64,000 nucleotides of DNA from contig NZ_JAPNJW010000002.1 in the NCBI RefSeq assembly GCF_026626745.1, positions 4,364,151 through 4,428,150 of the forward strand, read 5' to 3'. Below, one piece after another: positions 42,827 through 51,489 of this stretch (position 1 is the first letter of the stretch; each line of letters starts with the position of its first letter). The DNA comes from Nannocystis sp. RBIL2. Lineage in GTDB: Bacteria; Myxococcota_A; Polyangia; Nannocystales; Nannocystaceae. The notes under the pieces are model-generated. The model did not search any database. It saw only the letters and a program-made list of their open reading frames with translations, and had not been told where the DNA came from. Position numbers and translations under genes: made by a program.

Positions 42827-43501
42827 ATGAGTGATGCTTTCGGGTTGGTCGAGCGCGCCGCGGCGGCGCGGGGGTTCGATACCAACGTCGTCGTGGGGCC
42901 GGACGTCGCGCGCAAGTTCGTCGCCGACGGCTATCGCTTCTGCGTCCGCTACGTCAGCCACAGCGCGACCGAGGGCGAGTCCGACATCTCGCGCGACGAG
43001 GCCCGGGGGATCCTCGGCGCCGGCCTGGCGCTGATGATCGTCCAGCACGTCCGCCGCTCCGGCTGGTCGCCGACGGCGGCGCTCGGCAGCAGCGACGGCG
43101 CCCTCGCGGCCCGTCACCTCGCCGAGCTCGGCGCTCCCGCGCAGCTCACGGTGTGGACCGACGTCGAGGGCGTCGACCCCAGCGCGCCGGCGGGCGACAT
43201 CCTCACGTACGGCAACGCCTGGTACACCGCGGTCGCCGCCGCCGGCTTCACGCCCGGCCTCTACGTCGGCCGCCTGCCGCTGACGAGCGCGCAGCTGTAC
43301 CGCGGCCTCAAGTTCCGCAACTACTGGAAGTCCGGCATCGCCCAGGTCGACGTCCAGCGCCGCGGCTATCAGATGCTGCAGCTCCCGCCGGCCAACGACC
43401 TCGTCCACGGCATCCACGTCGATCACGACGCGATCCAGCCGGACGAGCTCGGCGACCTGCCCACGTGGTGGATCGGCCGCAGCGACCTGGCCGCCAGCTG
43501 A
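42827..43501 (+). CDS. DUF1906 (Rv2525c-like glycoside-hydrolase-fold) protein
   Basis: The product has 224 residues. The sequence GFDTNVVVGPDVARKFVADGYRFCVRYVS, an ALMIVQHV strand, VWTDVEGVDPSAPAGDILTYGNAWYTAVAAAGFTPGLYVG and YWKSGIAQVDVQRRGYQMLQLP match the TIM-barrel DUF1906 family, which is thought to act on cell-wall or other glycans. The Asp and Glu of TDVEG are the best catalytic candidates. There is no signal peptide, so it may be exported by another route. AAGAGGAG at 42809-42816 is a good ribosome site. Confidence 0.85.
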   Translation: MSDAFGLVERAAAARGFDTNVVVGPDVARKFVADGYRFCVRYVSHSATEGESDISRDEARGILGAGLALMIVQHVRRSGWSPTAALGSSDGALAARHLAELGAPAQLTVWTDVEGVDPSAPAGDILTYGNAWYTAVAAAGFTPGLYVGRLPLTSAQLYRGLKFRNYWKSGIAQVDVQRRGYQMLQLPPANDLVHGIHVDHDAIQPDELGDLPTWWIGRSDLAAS

Positions 43502-43505
43502 CCGC

Positions 43506-44201
43506 TCACTCGCGGTCCGGCCGCAGCGGCGCCTGCACGCGCGGGTGCGGCCCCGTGCGCGCCGGCGGCGTCACCCAGCCGTAGCGATGCGACACCACCC
43601 GCAGCGCGAACGTCACCGCGATCGCCACCGCCGCCGCTCGCGGCGGCCGCCACTCGAGCGCCACGGTCAGCCCGCAGAACAGCGTCGCCCCGGCGCCCGC
43701 CACCAGCGCGTAGTACTCGCCGGGCTTGAACAGGAACGGCTCCTCGCGCACCAGCACGTCGCGCAAGAGCCCGCCGCCGACGGCGTTGAGCACCCCGATG
43801 AAGCTCGCCGCGCCGACGCCGAGCCCGAGCGCCAGCGACTTCTGCACCCCGACCACCGCGTAGGTGCCGAGGCCGATCGCGTCGACCACGAACAAAAGCC
43901 CGCGGATCCGGTCGAGCGCCGCGGCGAAGAAGTAGCCGAACACGCTGGCGATCAGCACCACCAGCAAATAGCGGCTGTCCTGCACGCACACCGGCGGGCC
44001 CTGCTGCAGGAACAGCCCGTCGCGCAGGAGCCCCCCGCCGACCCCGGTCGCCAGCGCCACCACGAACAATCCCACCGGGTCGTAGCCGCGGCGGGCCGCC
44101 AGCAGCGCGCCGCTGAGCCCGAACAGCAGCGTCGCGCCGAGGTCGAAGTAGAGCGGCAGCTGGAAGAACTCCTCGGGGTGGACGACCACGGGCCCGAGCA
44201 T
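43506..44201 (-). CDS. TRIC-type cation channel family membrane protein (UPF0126)
   Basis: The product has 231 residues with about seven membrane helices in two inverted halves. Each half has the family motif: GVGGGLLRDGLF in the first and AVGGGLLRDVLV in the second. Bacterial members are homologues of TRIC monovalent cation channels. The gene converges on the DUF1906 gene (4 bp apart) and diverges from the gene at 44269. The last 25 residues form a polar tail. Confidence 0.9.
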   Translation of the reverse strand: MLGPVVVHPEEFFQLPLYFDLGATLLFGLSGALLAARRGYDPVGLFVVALATGVGGGLLRDGLFLQQGPPVCVQDSRYLLVVLIASVFGYFFAAALDRIRGLLFVVDAIGLGTYAVVGVQKSLALGLGVGAASFIGVLNAVGGGLLRDVLVREEPFLFKPGEYYALVAGAGATLFCGLTVALEWRPPRAAAVAIAVTFALRVVSHRYGWVTPPARTGPHPRVQAPLRPDRE

Positions 44202-44268
44202 AGCGCCGCCGCGGGCGCGCGGATCTGCCAACACCGCGGTCGCCGCCCGCGCTGCTACCATCGGCCGC

Positions 44269-44625
44269 ATGGCCACGCAGTCGATCGACATCGTCAACAA
44301 CCCCGCCAACCCGGCCAACCCCGGCACCGACCAGCTGCTCGACCTGCCCGCGGGCGGCACCGTCGAGCTCTACGGCGAGAAGCCCGGCGCGACCCTGCTG
44401 GTGCGCGTCACGGGCCTGAAGCGCGAGGCCGAACACGGCGGTCAATTCCTCATCGAGGGCTTCGTCCGCCTGCCGAACGAGACCGAGGAGGCGCGGGTCG
44501 AGAGCAGCTTCTACAACGCCGCCACCGGCCGCGGCACGCTCCACGTCGACGCCCGCTTCGCCGAGCGCTACCAGGCGCTGGCCGACGCGATCGCCGACGT
44601 CACCCACGCGACCCGCCCGCGCTGA
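44269..44625 (+). CDS. Small conserved-looking protein, function unknown
   Basis: The product has 118 residues (MATQSIDIVNNPANPANPG... to ...DVTHATRPR). Segments TVELYGEKPGATLLVRVTGLKRE and FLIEGFVRLPNETEEARVESSFYN suggest a small beta-barrel or sandwich. No signal peptide, membrane helix or known family was seen. The start lies 67 bp from the divergent channel gene, so the two may share a control region. Confidence 0.6.
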   Translation: MATQSIDIVNNPANPANPGTDQLLDLPAGGTVELYGEKPGATLLVRVTGLKREAEHGGQFLIEGFVRLPNETEEARVESSFYNAATGRGTLHVDARFAERYQALADAIADVTHATRPR

Positions 44626-44900
44626 CCTGCACCACGCCGGCGCCTCGCGGTCAAGCGCGCCCCGCCTTCGTGCAGCGAGCCGTGACCCGCGATCGCCGCG
44701 ACCCCTTCGCACGCGTCGCGCACGAGCACGTGCGACCCATCCGCGCCGCCGCGGCGCAGTTGCTCCGCCGCGCGCTGCCACGACGCGCTCGCGGGCCGAT
44801 CCTCGGCGCGCCGCGGCTCTTCTCATCGGGGCATCCCGCGGCGCGCGGTGTGATCCGGCCGGCAACGCCGCGCGCGCCGGGCCTCTAGACTCCGCCCGCC

Positions 44901-45422
44901 ATGTCCACGCCCGACAAAATGTCCACGAGCGACCGCGTCATCATCGGCCTGCTGGCGTTCTTCCTCTGCATCGCCTTCTCGCTCGAGCTCTACTGGATCG
45001 TCTACAACGACAGCTTGGTCGCCCGCGCCGACCACGAGCTGTTCGCCAGGCTGTTCCAGATCTACGGCGACGCCGACCGGGCGTACTACGACAAGGTCAC
45101 GCCGATGGCGATCGGCCTCGAGCAGATCAACGTCTTCATCACCCAGATCGTCAACGTCTGGTTGCTGTGGGCCATCGTCCAGCGCGTGTACTACCGCCAC
45201 ATCCTCCAGCTCTTCGTCGGCTCGTACCTCGCCTACTCGGTGGTGCTCTACTTCTGGGCCGCGCACGTCACCGGCTACCCCGACATGCGCTACCAGTCGC
45301 CCTACACCTTCTTCCTGTTCTACGCGCCCAACCTGCCGTGGCTGCTCGGCTACGCCTACATGGCGTGGGACTCGATCCGCTACCTCGGCGCGCGCCTGCG
45401 CGGCCACGACTCCGCCGCGTGA
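44901..45422 (+). CDS. EXPERA/emopamil-binding-like four-helix membrane protein
   Basis: The product has 173 residues with four predicted membrane helices (about 13-33, 73-95, 105-122, 132-155). Features such as FSLELYWIVYNDSLV and a final SPYTFFLFYAPNLPWLLGYAYMAWDSIRYL resemble the EXPERA domain of sterol isomerases (EBP), TM6SF2 and TMEM97. In eukaryotes these bind sterols or fatty-acid derivatives. Some myxobacteria make sterols, which makes a lipid role plausible. The family call is by eye and needs a profile search. Confidence 0.6.
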   Translation: MSTPDKMSTSDRVIIGLLAFFLCIAFSLELYWIVYNDSLVARADHELFARLFQIYGDADRAYYDKVTPMAIGLEQINVFITQIVNVWLLWAIVQRVYYRHILQLFVGSYLAYSVVLYFWAAHVTGYPDMRYQSPYTFFLFYAPNLPWLLGYAYMAWDSIRYLGARLRGHDSAA

Positions 45423-45480
45423 TCGCGCCTCGCGGCCTCGCTCCGCGGCCCCGTGCTAACGTCGGCCGCGGAGCACCCGC

Positions 45481-46038
45481 GTGACCACGTTGAAGCCCTT
45501 CCGTTACGGCAAGAGCCGCGAGCTGGCGACCACGCCGATCTTCCGCCTGCAGGAGATCGAGGCCGAGCACCCGCGCACCGGCAGCCTGCGGCCCTACGTC
45601 ACCCTCGACGCGCCCGATTGGGTCAACCTCGTCGCCCTGACCCCCGAGGGTCAGCTCGTGCTGGTCCGCCAGTGGCGCCACGGCACCCGCCGCTTCGAGC
45701 TCGAGCTGCCGGCCGGCGCGATCGAGCCCGACGAGACGCCGGAGCAGGCGGCCGCGCGCGAACTGCTCGAAGAGACAGGTTACTCCGCCGCCTCGATCGT
45801 CCGCCTCGGCGAGGTCGCCCCCAACGCCGCGTTTCAGGGCAACCGCTGCTACACCGTCCTCGCCGAGGGCTGCCGCCGCACCGGCGAGACCGCCTTCGAC
45901 GAGGGCGAGGACATCGAGATCGTCCTGTGCAGCCCCGCCGAGCTGCGCCCGCAGGTCGGCGACACCGTGATCAACTCGATGGTCATCTGCGGCCTCTACT
46001 GGTGGTTCGAGCGCCAGGGCCGAGTCGCCTGGCCCTGA
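45481..46038 (+). CDS. Nudix hydrolase (ADP-ribose pyrophosphatase-like)
   Basis: The product has 185 residues from a GTG start. The Nudix box is perfect: G79-x5-E85-x7-R93-E94-x-x-E97-E98-x-G100. The N-terminal strand VRQWRHGTRRFELELPAGAIEPDE is typical of the ADP-ribose/NDP-sugar pyrophosphatase branch. It probably hydrolyses a nucleoside diphosphate derivative using Mg2+. The gene stands alone, and degenerate palindromes follow the stop. Confidence 0.9.
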   Translation: MTTLKPFRYGKSRELATTPIFRLQEIEAEHPRTGSLRPYVTLDAPDWVNLVALTPEGQLVLVRQWRHGTRRFELELPAGAIEPDETPEQAAARELLEETGYSAASIVRLGEVAPNAAFQGNRCYTVLAEGCRRTGETAFDEGEDIEIVLCSPAELRPQVGDTVINSMVICGLYWWFERQGRVAWP

Positions 46039-46069
46039 AGACATGTTGTCCTGAAGCGCTTCGTCCACG

Positions 46070-46164
46070 CCTGCCCCGAAGGCCAGGCCATCAGCGCCCG
46101 TCCACCTCGCATCGATTCGCTGCGCTCCCTGTCCCGAAGGCCAGGCTCTCAGCGCCCGTCCACC
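46070..46164. repeat. 36-bp direct duplication carrying CCTG-type palindromes
   Basis: 46071-46106 and 46129-46164 are near-identical (three differences). Each begins with the 18-mer family palindrome (46070-46087 CCTGCCCCGAAGGCCAGG; 46128-46145 CCTGTCCCGAAGGCCAGG). The second copy contains the last five codons and stop of the DUF336 gene; the first is an extra copy outside it. The nearby GACATGTTGTCC at 46039-46051 is a decayed relative. This shows directly that the palindromes can duplicate together with flanking DNA. Confidence 0.8.
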
Positions 46165-46607
46165 CCCGCGCGACGCTCCCACGAAGCCGCGCTGTGCTCC
46201 CGCGGCGCTCCCGTCTCGCGCAGCGCCGCCAGCCCGGCCTGCACGCATTCGAGGTCTTGCTCGCCCGTCCCGCCGCCGACCCCGATCGCCCCGATCGCCC
46301 GCCCCTCGACCACGATCGGCAGCCCCGCGCCGACCGAGCCAAGCCGGGGCAGCCGGGCCACCCCCGGCGGCAGCACCTCGCTCGGCGGCGACGGCCCGAA
46401 CAGGGCCGTGAAGGCCTTGCTCTGCGCCACCTCGGAGCTGACGAGCGGCGCGCCGGCCATGCGACACAGCGCCATCACCACCCCGCTCGCGTCGAGCACC
46501 GCCACCGAGCGCGGCACCCCGAGCGCCCGCGCCTGCTCGACCACCGCGAACACGACCGCCTGGGCCGCGAGATGCGAGACGCTGAACTTGACGTCGCTCG
46601 ATTCCAT
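46149..46607 (-). CDS. GlcG/HbpS family (DUF336) heme-binding-like protein
   Basis: The product has 152 residues. The Haem_degrading (PF03928) pattern is clear: VEQARALGVPRSVAVLDASGVVMALCRMAGAPLVSSEVAQSKAFTAL, GAGLPIVVEGRAIGAIGVGGGTGEQDLECVQAGLAAL. Members bind heme or cobalamin or act as small sensors. I chose the ATG at 46607 (MESSDVKFSV). Its 3' end lies in a 36-bp duplicated block. Confidence 0.85.
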   Translation of the reverse strand: MESSDVKFSVSHLAAQAVVFAVVEQARALGVPRSVAVLDASGVVMALCRMAGAPLVSSEVAQSKAFTALFGPSPPSEVLPPGVARLPRLGSVGAGLPIVVEGRAIGAIGVGGGTGEQDLECVQAGLAALRETGAPREHSAASWERRAGVDGR

Positions 46608-47728
46608 GGTCGTCCTTCTGCTTGCCGCCAGTCGATTTCGTAACGCCCATTGGCCGCATGCCCGCAGATCCATCTGCCGAAACGACGCTCACGACGCGTC
46701 AGCGCACCGCCACCGCAACCGCGGCGAATCATACTCGGGTCACGCGGGGCCGGCGCGACCTTCGACAGGGCGAATTGCACCGGCCGCAGCGCCGTCGGCT
46801 CGCCACCGCGCCGCCCCCCCCGCGAATACGTCGACTATCACTGTTTCCAGGCGGTGCCCCCGCGCCGCCGTCCGCGATTGCGACCGCACCGGCGCGTGCG
46901 GACCGCGCCGGCGACTCGCGGTCTGCGAGCAACAGTGAGGCCGCCGGCCGACGGGGCCTCGACGGCCGACGGGACGACCGACGCGGGTTCGTGCTCGGTC
47001 GCCGCGACGTGCATGGCCTGCCGCTTCATTCTCCGGCACCCCGGCCTTCCGTCACCCCGAGTGGCGATCGAGAGCCCGCGCCCCGCGAACCTCCGCGTAC
47101 CCGCCTGCGCAGCGCGCCCGCGGCCGGACGGCCGGCGTCGGACGGCGCGCGAACTCCTCGCAATCGTCGCCCGCGAGCTCACGTCACAATCCGCACAGCC
47201 GCGCTACCACCATTCGCCGCGCGGATCGGCGGTCGCATTTTTTACGGCGCCTGACTCAAAGACCACACATGCCTTCGACTCGCCCTGAGTTCGCTCACGA
47301 TTATTGACTGCAATGATGCAAGGCGGCCCACGTGGAGCTGACTGGCAGTCGCGCGCCCCGGACCACCCCCCTCGGCCCCGCCTGCACTCCCCGCCCTCGT
47401 CGCCGACATCGACCCCACCGCGGGCTCCCGCGGCCGGCCTCCCCGTCCAAACTCGCCGACGTCGTCGCCGGCCGAACCCCACGACGCCGCGCTGTTCATG
47501 CGGGCCAGCGAATGACCAATCGCCGGCCGCAGATCGATCTCGCGAGAGGCCGGCCCGCGACCTCACGCGCGGCGTGCTCGGAGATCCCGCCACGGCGCCC
47601 CGCCACAGCCGCGGCTCGCGATTGCGTCGCGACGCCGACGTCGCACCGCCGCGACGCAGTCACCCACCTGCGATCGCCGTCCTGCCCGCGCCGCCGGCCG
47701 CGAGCGTCGCTGTGGTAGCTTCCGCGCG
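46608..47728. other. 1.1-kb stretch without a recognisable gene
   Basis: Both strands have open frames here, but they are rich in Arg/Pro/Ala and lack ribosome sites, motifs or normal composition, so I see no supported gene. Local AT-richer spots at 47240-47310 could be a promoter. It separates two unrelated gene groups. Confidence 0.55.
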
Positions 47729-50197
47729 ATGCATCGCGTTCGAATCATAGCTGGCAGCGTTTCTCGTCCCTCGGCGCCCCGGCGCTGGAGCCTCGGCCTG
47801 CTCGGAAGCCTGTGGCTGACGGCCTGCCCGAATAACCCCTCCGCCAGCGGCACCGACACCGACACCAGCAGCAGCGGCACCGATACCACCACCGAGGCCC
47901 AGACCACGACCCCGCCGACCACCACGGTCCCCACCACCTCGACGTCCGAACCGACCACCACCACTACCGAAACCTCGACCACCACGGGCACGACCACCAC
48001 CACCACCGGCGACACCGAAACCGGCGGCGACGGCGTGTGTGGCGACGGCATGCTCGACGTCGGCGAGGCGTGCGACGACGGGGCCGACAACGGCCCGGGC
48101 AAGTCGTGCAACGCGACCTGCGGCCTCAACGTCTGCGGCGACGGCGACGCCGGTCCCGACGAGGAGTGCGACGACGGGGCCGACAACGCCGACGGCAACA
48201 GCTGCAAGGCCGACTGCACCGACAACGTCTGCGGCGACGGGGCCAAGGGCCCGGGCGAGGGCTGCGACGACGGCAACGACGTCGACGACGACGAGTGCAG
48301 CAACACCTGCGCCCTCGCCTCGTGCGGCGACGCAGTCGTCGGCCCGAGCGAGGAGTGCGACGACGGCAACACCGACAGCACCGACGAATGCACCGAGACC
48401 TGCACCCTCGCCACCTGCAGCGACGGCTTCCTGCAGCTCGGCGCCGGCGAGGAGTGTGACGACGGCCCCGACAACGCCGACGCCGCCGCCTGCACCGGCG
48501 AATGCAAGCTCGCAGTGTGCGGCGACGGCCACGTCTTCAGCACCGGCGACGGCCTCGAGGAGTGCGACAACGGCGGCGACAACGGCCCCGGCAAGGCCTG
48601 CAAGGCCGACTGCACCCTCAACGTCTGCGGCGACGGCGACCAGAGCCCCGACGAGGCCTGCGACGACGGCAACCAGGAGCCTGGCGACGGCTGCTCCGCC
48701 GCGTGCAAGCTCGAGGCCTGCGGCAACGCGGTCCTCGATCCGGGCGAGGCCTGCGACGACGGCCAGAACGGCGACAACGACGACGGCTGCACCGACCTGT
48801 GCAAGCTGCCCGCCTGCGGCGACGGCTTCGAGCAGACCAGCGAGGGCGAGGGCTGCGACCTCGGCCCGCAGAACAGCGACACCGGCGCCTGCACCCTCGC
48901 CTGCGCCGACGCGACCTGCGGCGACGGCCTCGTCCAAGCCGGCGTCGAGCAGTGCGACGACGGCCCCAACAACGGCCCCGGCAAGGCCTGCAGGGCCGGC
49001 TGCCTCGCCAACGTCTGCGGCGACGGCGACCAGGGCCCCGGCGAGGGCTGCGACGACGGCAACACCAGCGACGACGACGCCTGCACCAGCGCCTGCAAGC
49101 CCGCGACCTGCGGCGACGGCATCAAGCAGCCCGGCGAGGCGTGCGACCTCGGCGACGCCAACAGCAACACCGGCGCCTGCACCCTCACGTGCACCCTGCC
49201 CGCCTGCGGCGACGGCTTCGTCCAGGCCGGCGCCGGCGAGGCGTGCGACGACGGCAACCTGTCGAGCAGCGACGCCTGCCTCGCCACCTGCCAGCCCGCG
49301 GCCTGCCACGACAACGTCCTCCACGTCGGCGTCGAGCAGTGCGACGACGGCAACACCGACGACACCGACGCCTGCGTGCTCGAGTGCGTCGACGCCACCT
49401 GCGGCGACGGCCTGCTCCACGCCGGCGTCGAGCAGTGCGACGACGACAACACGATCGCCACCGACGCCTGCACCAACGCCTGCAAGCCCGCCACCTGCGG
49501 CGACGGGATCGTGTGGGCCGGCCAGGAGCAGTGCGACGACGCCAACGCCAACAACGACGACGCCTGCACCAACGCCTGCACCCTCGGCCTGTGCGTCAAC
49601 GGCGTCCAGAACGCCGGCGAGCTCGGCGTCGACTGCGGCGGCCCCTGCCCCAAGCAGTGCCTGGTGATCAACGAGGTCGACTACGACCAGCCCGGCACCG
49701 ACAACGCCGAGTTCGTGGAGATCTTGAACGTCTCGAGCGGACCGGTGAACCTCACGGGCCATTGGCTGGTGCCGGTCAACGGCAACGGCAACGCGCCCTA
49801 CTCGGCGGTGGACCTCGGCGCGTCGTTCCCCACCCTGGCCGCCGGCCAGTACCTGGTCGTGGTGTGGGGCAACGTGACCGTCCCCAACGGTCAGCTCAAG
49901 CTGGTCGCCAGCATGATGAGCGTCATCCTTCAAAACGGCTCGCCCGACGGCGTCGCGCTGGTGCACGTGCCGAGCAAGCAGTACATCGACGCTTTGTCCT
50001 ACGCCGGCGAGATCAACGGCGTGACCTTCATGGGCGTCGGCCCCTTCAACCTGGTCGAAGGCGTGTTCGCCAACCTCGTCGACAACGGCGCGACCGGCTC
50101 CCTGGCCCGGATCCCCAACGGCATCGACACCAACCAGATGGGCGCCGACTGGAAGCTGACCGCCGCACCGTCCCCGGGCGCCGCCAACGTGCCCTGA
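47729..50197 (+). CDS. Lipoprotein with 16 Cys-rich DUF4215-like repeats and a lamin-tail domain
   Basis: The product has 822 residues. The signal LGLLGSLWLTAC (Cys33) and a Thr-rich stalk lead to about 16 tandem units of 30-36 residues with the pattern CGDG..xxGExCDDG.....CxxxC (residues about 100-640), then a variant unit (CVNGVQNAGELGVDCGGPCPKQC). The final 175 residues are a lamin-tail-like domain (LVINEVDYDQPGTDNAEFVEILNVSSGPVNLTGHWL). It is probably a long stiff surface fibre. The repeats are similar enough at DNA level to expand or contract by recombination. Confidence 0.9.
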   Translation: MHRVRIIAGSVSRPSAPRRWSLGLLGSLWLTACPNNPSASGTDTDTSSSGTDTTTEAQTTTPPTTTVPTTSTSEPTTTTTETSTTTGTTTTTTGDTETGGDGVCGDGMLDVGEACDDGADNGPGKSCNATCGLNVCGDGDAGPDEECDDGADNADGNSCKADCTDNVCGDGAKGPGEGCDDGNDVDDDECSNTCALASCGDAVVGPSEECDDGNTDSTDECTETCTLATCSDGFLQLGAGEECDDGPDNADAAACTGECKLAVCGDGHVFSTGDGLEECDNGGDNGPGKACKADCTLNVCGDGDQSPDEACDDGNQEPGDGCSAACKLEACGNAVLDPGEACDDGQNGDNDDGCTDLCKLPACGDGFEQTSEGEGCDLGPQNSDTGACTLACADATCGDGLVQAGVEQCDDGPNNGPGKACRAGCLANVCGDGDQGPGEGCDDGNTSDDDACTSACKPATCGDGIKQPGEACDLGDANSNTGACTLTCTLPACGDGFVQAGAGEACDDGNLSSSDACLATCQPAACHDNVLHVGVEQCDDGNTDDTDACVLECVDATCGDGLLHAGVEQCDDDNTIATDACTNACKPATCGDGIVWAGQEQCDDANANNDDACTNACTLGLCVNGVQNAGELGVDCGGPCPKQCLVINEVDYDQPGTDNAEFVEILNVSSGPVNLTGHWLVPVNGNGNAPYSAVDLGASFPTLAAGQYLVVVWGNVTVPNGQLKLVASMMSVILQNGSPDGVALVHVPSKQYIDALSYAGEINGVTFMGVGPFNLVEGVFANLVDNGATGSLARIPNGIDTNQMGADWKLTAAPSPGAANVP

Positions 50198-50255
50198 GCT
50201 GTGAGGCGCGCGGCTGCCCCGCACAGGCGCAGCCGCGCGAATCACCCAATCTTAC

Positions 50256-50301
50256 AGATGTCCTCATGGACATGTCTGTATCGGCATGTCCCCAAAAACA
50301 T
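50256..50301. repeat. Three overlapping CATGTCC-type palindromes
   Basis: 50256-50275 (ATGTCC, TCAT, GGACAT core), 50270-50289 (ACATGTC, TGTATC, GGCATGT, one mismatch) and a decayed third copy at 50286-50301, between the Cys-repeat lipoprotein gene and the WYL regulator gene end. Overlapping units share half-sites. Confidence 0.75.
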
Positions 50302-50389
50302 CCTCGGCGCTCCCCGCGTGGGACGCGGCGGGTCTCGTCGCCGGAGCGACCGGAGCGGGCGAAGGCGGCGGACGCTGGCGCGGACATCG

Positions 50390-51409
50390 TCAGCGTCGCT
50401 GCGCACGGCTCGGCGGCTTCGACCGGCGAGCCGTCGTCGTCGGCTGAGTGCGTCCGACGCCCGATGCGAGCGTCGCACCGAGCCGGCTCAGCACCGACTC
50501 CATCTGCGGGACGAATTCCTGCCCTTCGATCAGCTCCGCATCCTGCCCCACCATCGCGAGCTGTGCGACCAGCGCTTCGATGCTGTCGGCCCCGACTCGC
50601 AGCAGGCTGTGGCGTGCGCCATCCGGTTCGAGGATTCCGCACCAGGTGGGAATGCGGGACGCAAGCGTGGTCGCACTCCCTCTCAGGCGCAGCGTCACCC
50701 GGCAGGCGAACGGCGCATAGGCGATCCCGCGCTCGATGTGTGCAGCGACATCGGCCGGTTGCGTGCGCGCAGCGAAGACGGCGCCGGTGATCGGCCGGGC
50801 CACGATGCGGTCGACCCGGAACGTGCGCCAGTCGCTGCGCGACAGGTCCCAGGCGATCAGGTACCAGCGCCGGCCGTAGCTCGCGACGCGCAGGGGTTCG
50901 ACCCGCCGACGACTCGCTTCGCCGTGATGATCGCGATAGGCGAACTCCAGTGTCAGGCAATCGCGACACGCGGTCGCTATGCCGGTCAGGATGTCGGCAT
51001 TCGCCAGCGGCTCGCCCATGCGCAGCGCAATCGTCACCGCATGCAACGCCGATGCGCGCCGCCGCAGTCGCGCCGGCAACAGTTGGTCGAGCTTCGCAAG
51101 CAGGCGCAGCGCGGTGTCCTCGATGCCGCCGATGGACGCGGTGGCGACGCGCAGCGACATCGCCAGCGCCACCGCCTCGTCGTCGTCGAGCACCAGCGGC
51201 GGCAGATCGGCACCTCGGCCGAGCGAGTAGCCGCCACCGATACCGGCCGAGGCCTCGACCGGGTAACCGAGTTCGCGCAGACGATCGACGTCGCGCCGCA
51301 CGGTTCGCGTGTCCACGTCCAGAGTCTCCGCCAGCGCCGCTCCCGACCAATGGCGGCGTGATTGCAGCAGACTGGCGAGGCGCAGCAGGCGGGCCGAGGT
51401 GGACAGCAT
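50390..51409 (-). CDS. YafY-type HTH/WYL-domain transcriptional regulator
   Basis: The product has 339 residues. An N-terminal DeoR-like HTH (RLLRLASLLQSRRHWSGAALAETLDVDTRTVRRDVDRLRELGYPV) precedes a WYL domain (CLTLEFAYRDHHGEASRRRVEPLRVASYGRRWYLIAWDLSRSDWRTFRVDRI) and a WCX-like C-terminal part. Such regulators sense nucleic acids or small ligands and usually repress neighbours. It diverges from a GST gene with 80 bp between, and an inverted repeat lies in the gap. Base composition and codon use look less extreme than neighbouring genes, which supports acquisition as a pair. Confidence 0.9.
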   Translation of the reverse strand: MLSTSARLLRLASLLQSRRHWSGAALAETLDVDTRTVRRDVDRLRELGYPVEASAGIGGGYSLGRGADLPPLVLDDDEAVALAMSLRVATASIGGIEDTALRLLAKLDQLLPARLRRRASALHAVTIALRMGEPLANADILTGIATACRDCLTLEFAYRDHHGEASRRRVEPLRVASYGRRWYLIAWDLSRSDWRTFRVDRIVARPITGAVFAARTQPADVAAHIERGIAYAPFACRVTLRLRGSATTLASRIPTWCGILEPDGARHSLLRVGADSIEALVAQLAMVGQDAELIEGQEFVPQMESVLSRLGATLASGVGRTQPTTTARRSKPPSRAQRR

Positions 51410-51424
51410 GCCCAAGGCTATCGA

Positions 51425-51439
51425 GGACAGAAGCTGTCC
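51425..51439. promoter_or_regulatory. Candidate operator between WYL regulator and GST gene
   Basis: GGACAG, AAG, CTGTCC is a perfect 6-bp-arm inverted repeat centred in the 80-bp divergent promoter region. It is the natural binding site for the YafY-type regulator. It also resembles the half-sites of the dispersed palindromes, which may be chance. Confidence 0.55.
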
Positions 51440-51489
51440 GCAATGGGCGCTAGTCTCTCTTCAATCCCCACCCACCTGGAAGGCCCACC

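Noticed and set aside
46622..47254. Overlapping plus-strand frames in the 1.1-kb gap
   Set aside because: Arg/Pro/Ala-rich, no start signals and no domain; frames on the other strand are equally open.
48030..49660. Regularly spaced repeats resembling a CRISPR array
   Set aside because: They are in-frame coding repeats (CGDG...CDDG) of a surface lipoprotein, with degenerate DNA and no unique spacers or cas genes.
47563..50245. Long minus-strand frames opposite the Cys-repeat lipoprotein
   Set aside because: They mirror the coding repeats (Ser/Pro or Val/Ala/Gly runs) and lack any independent motif.
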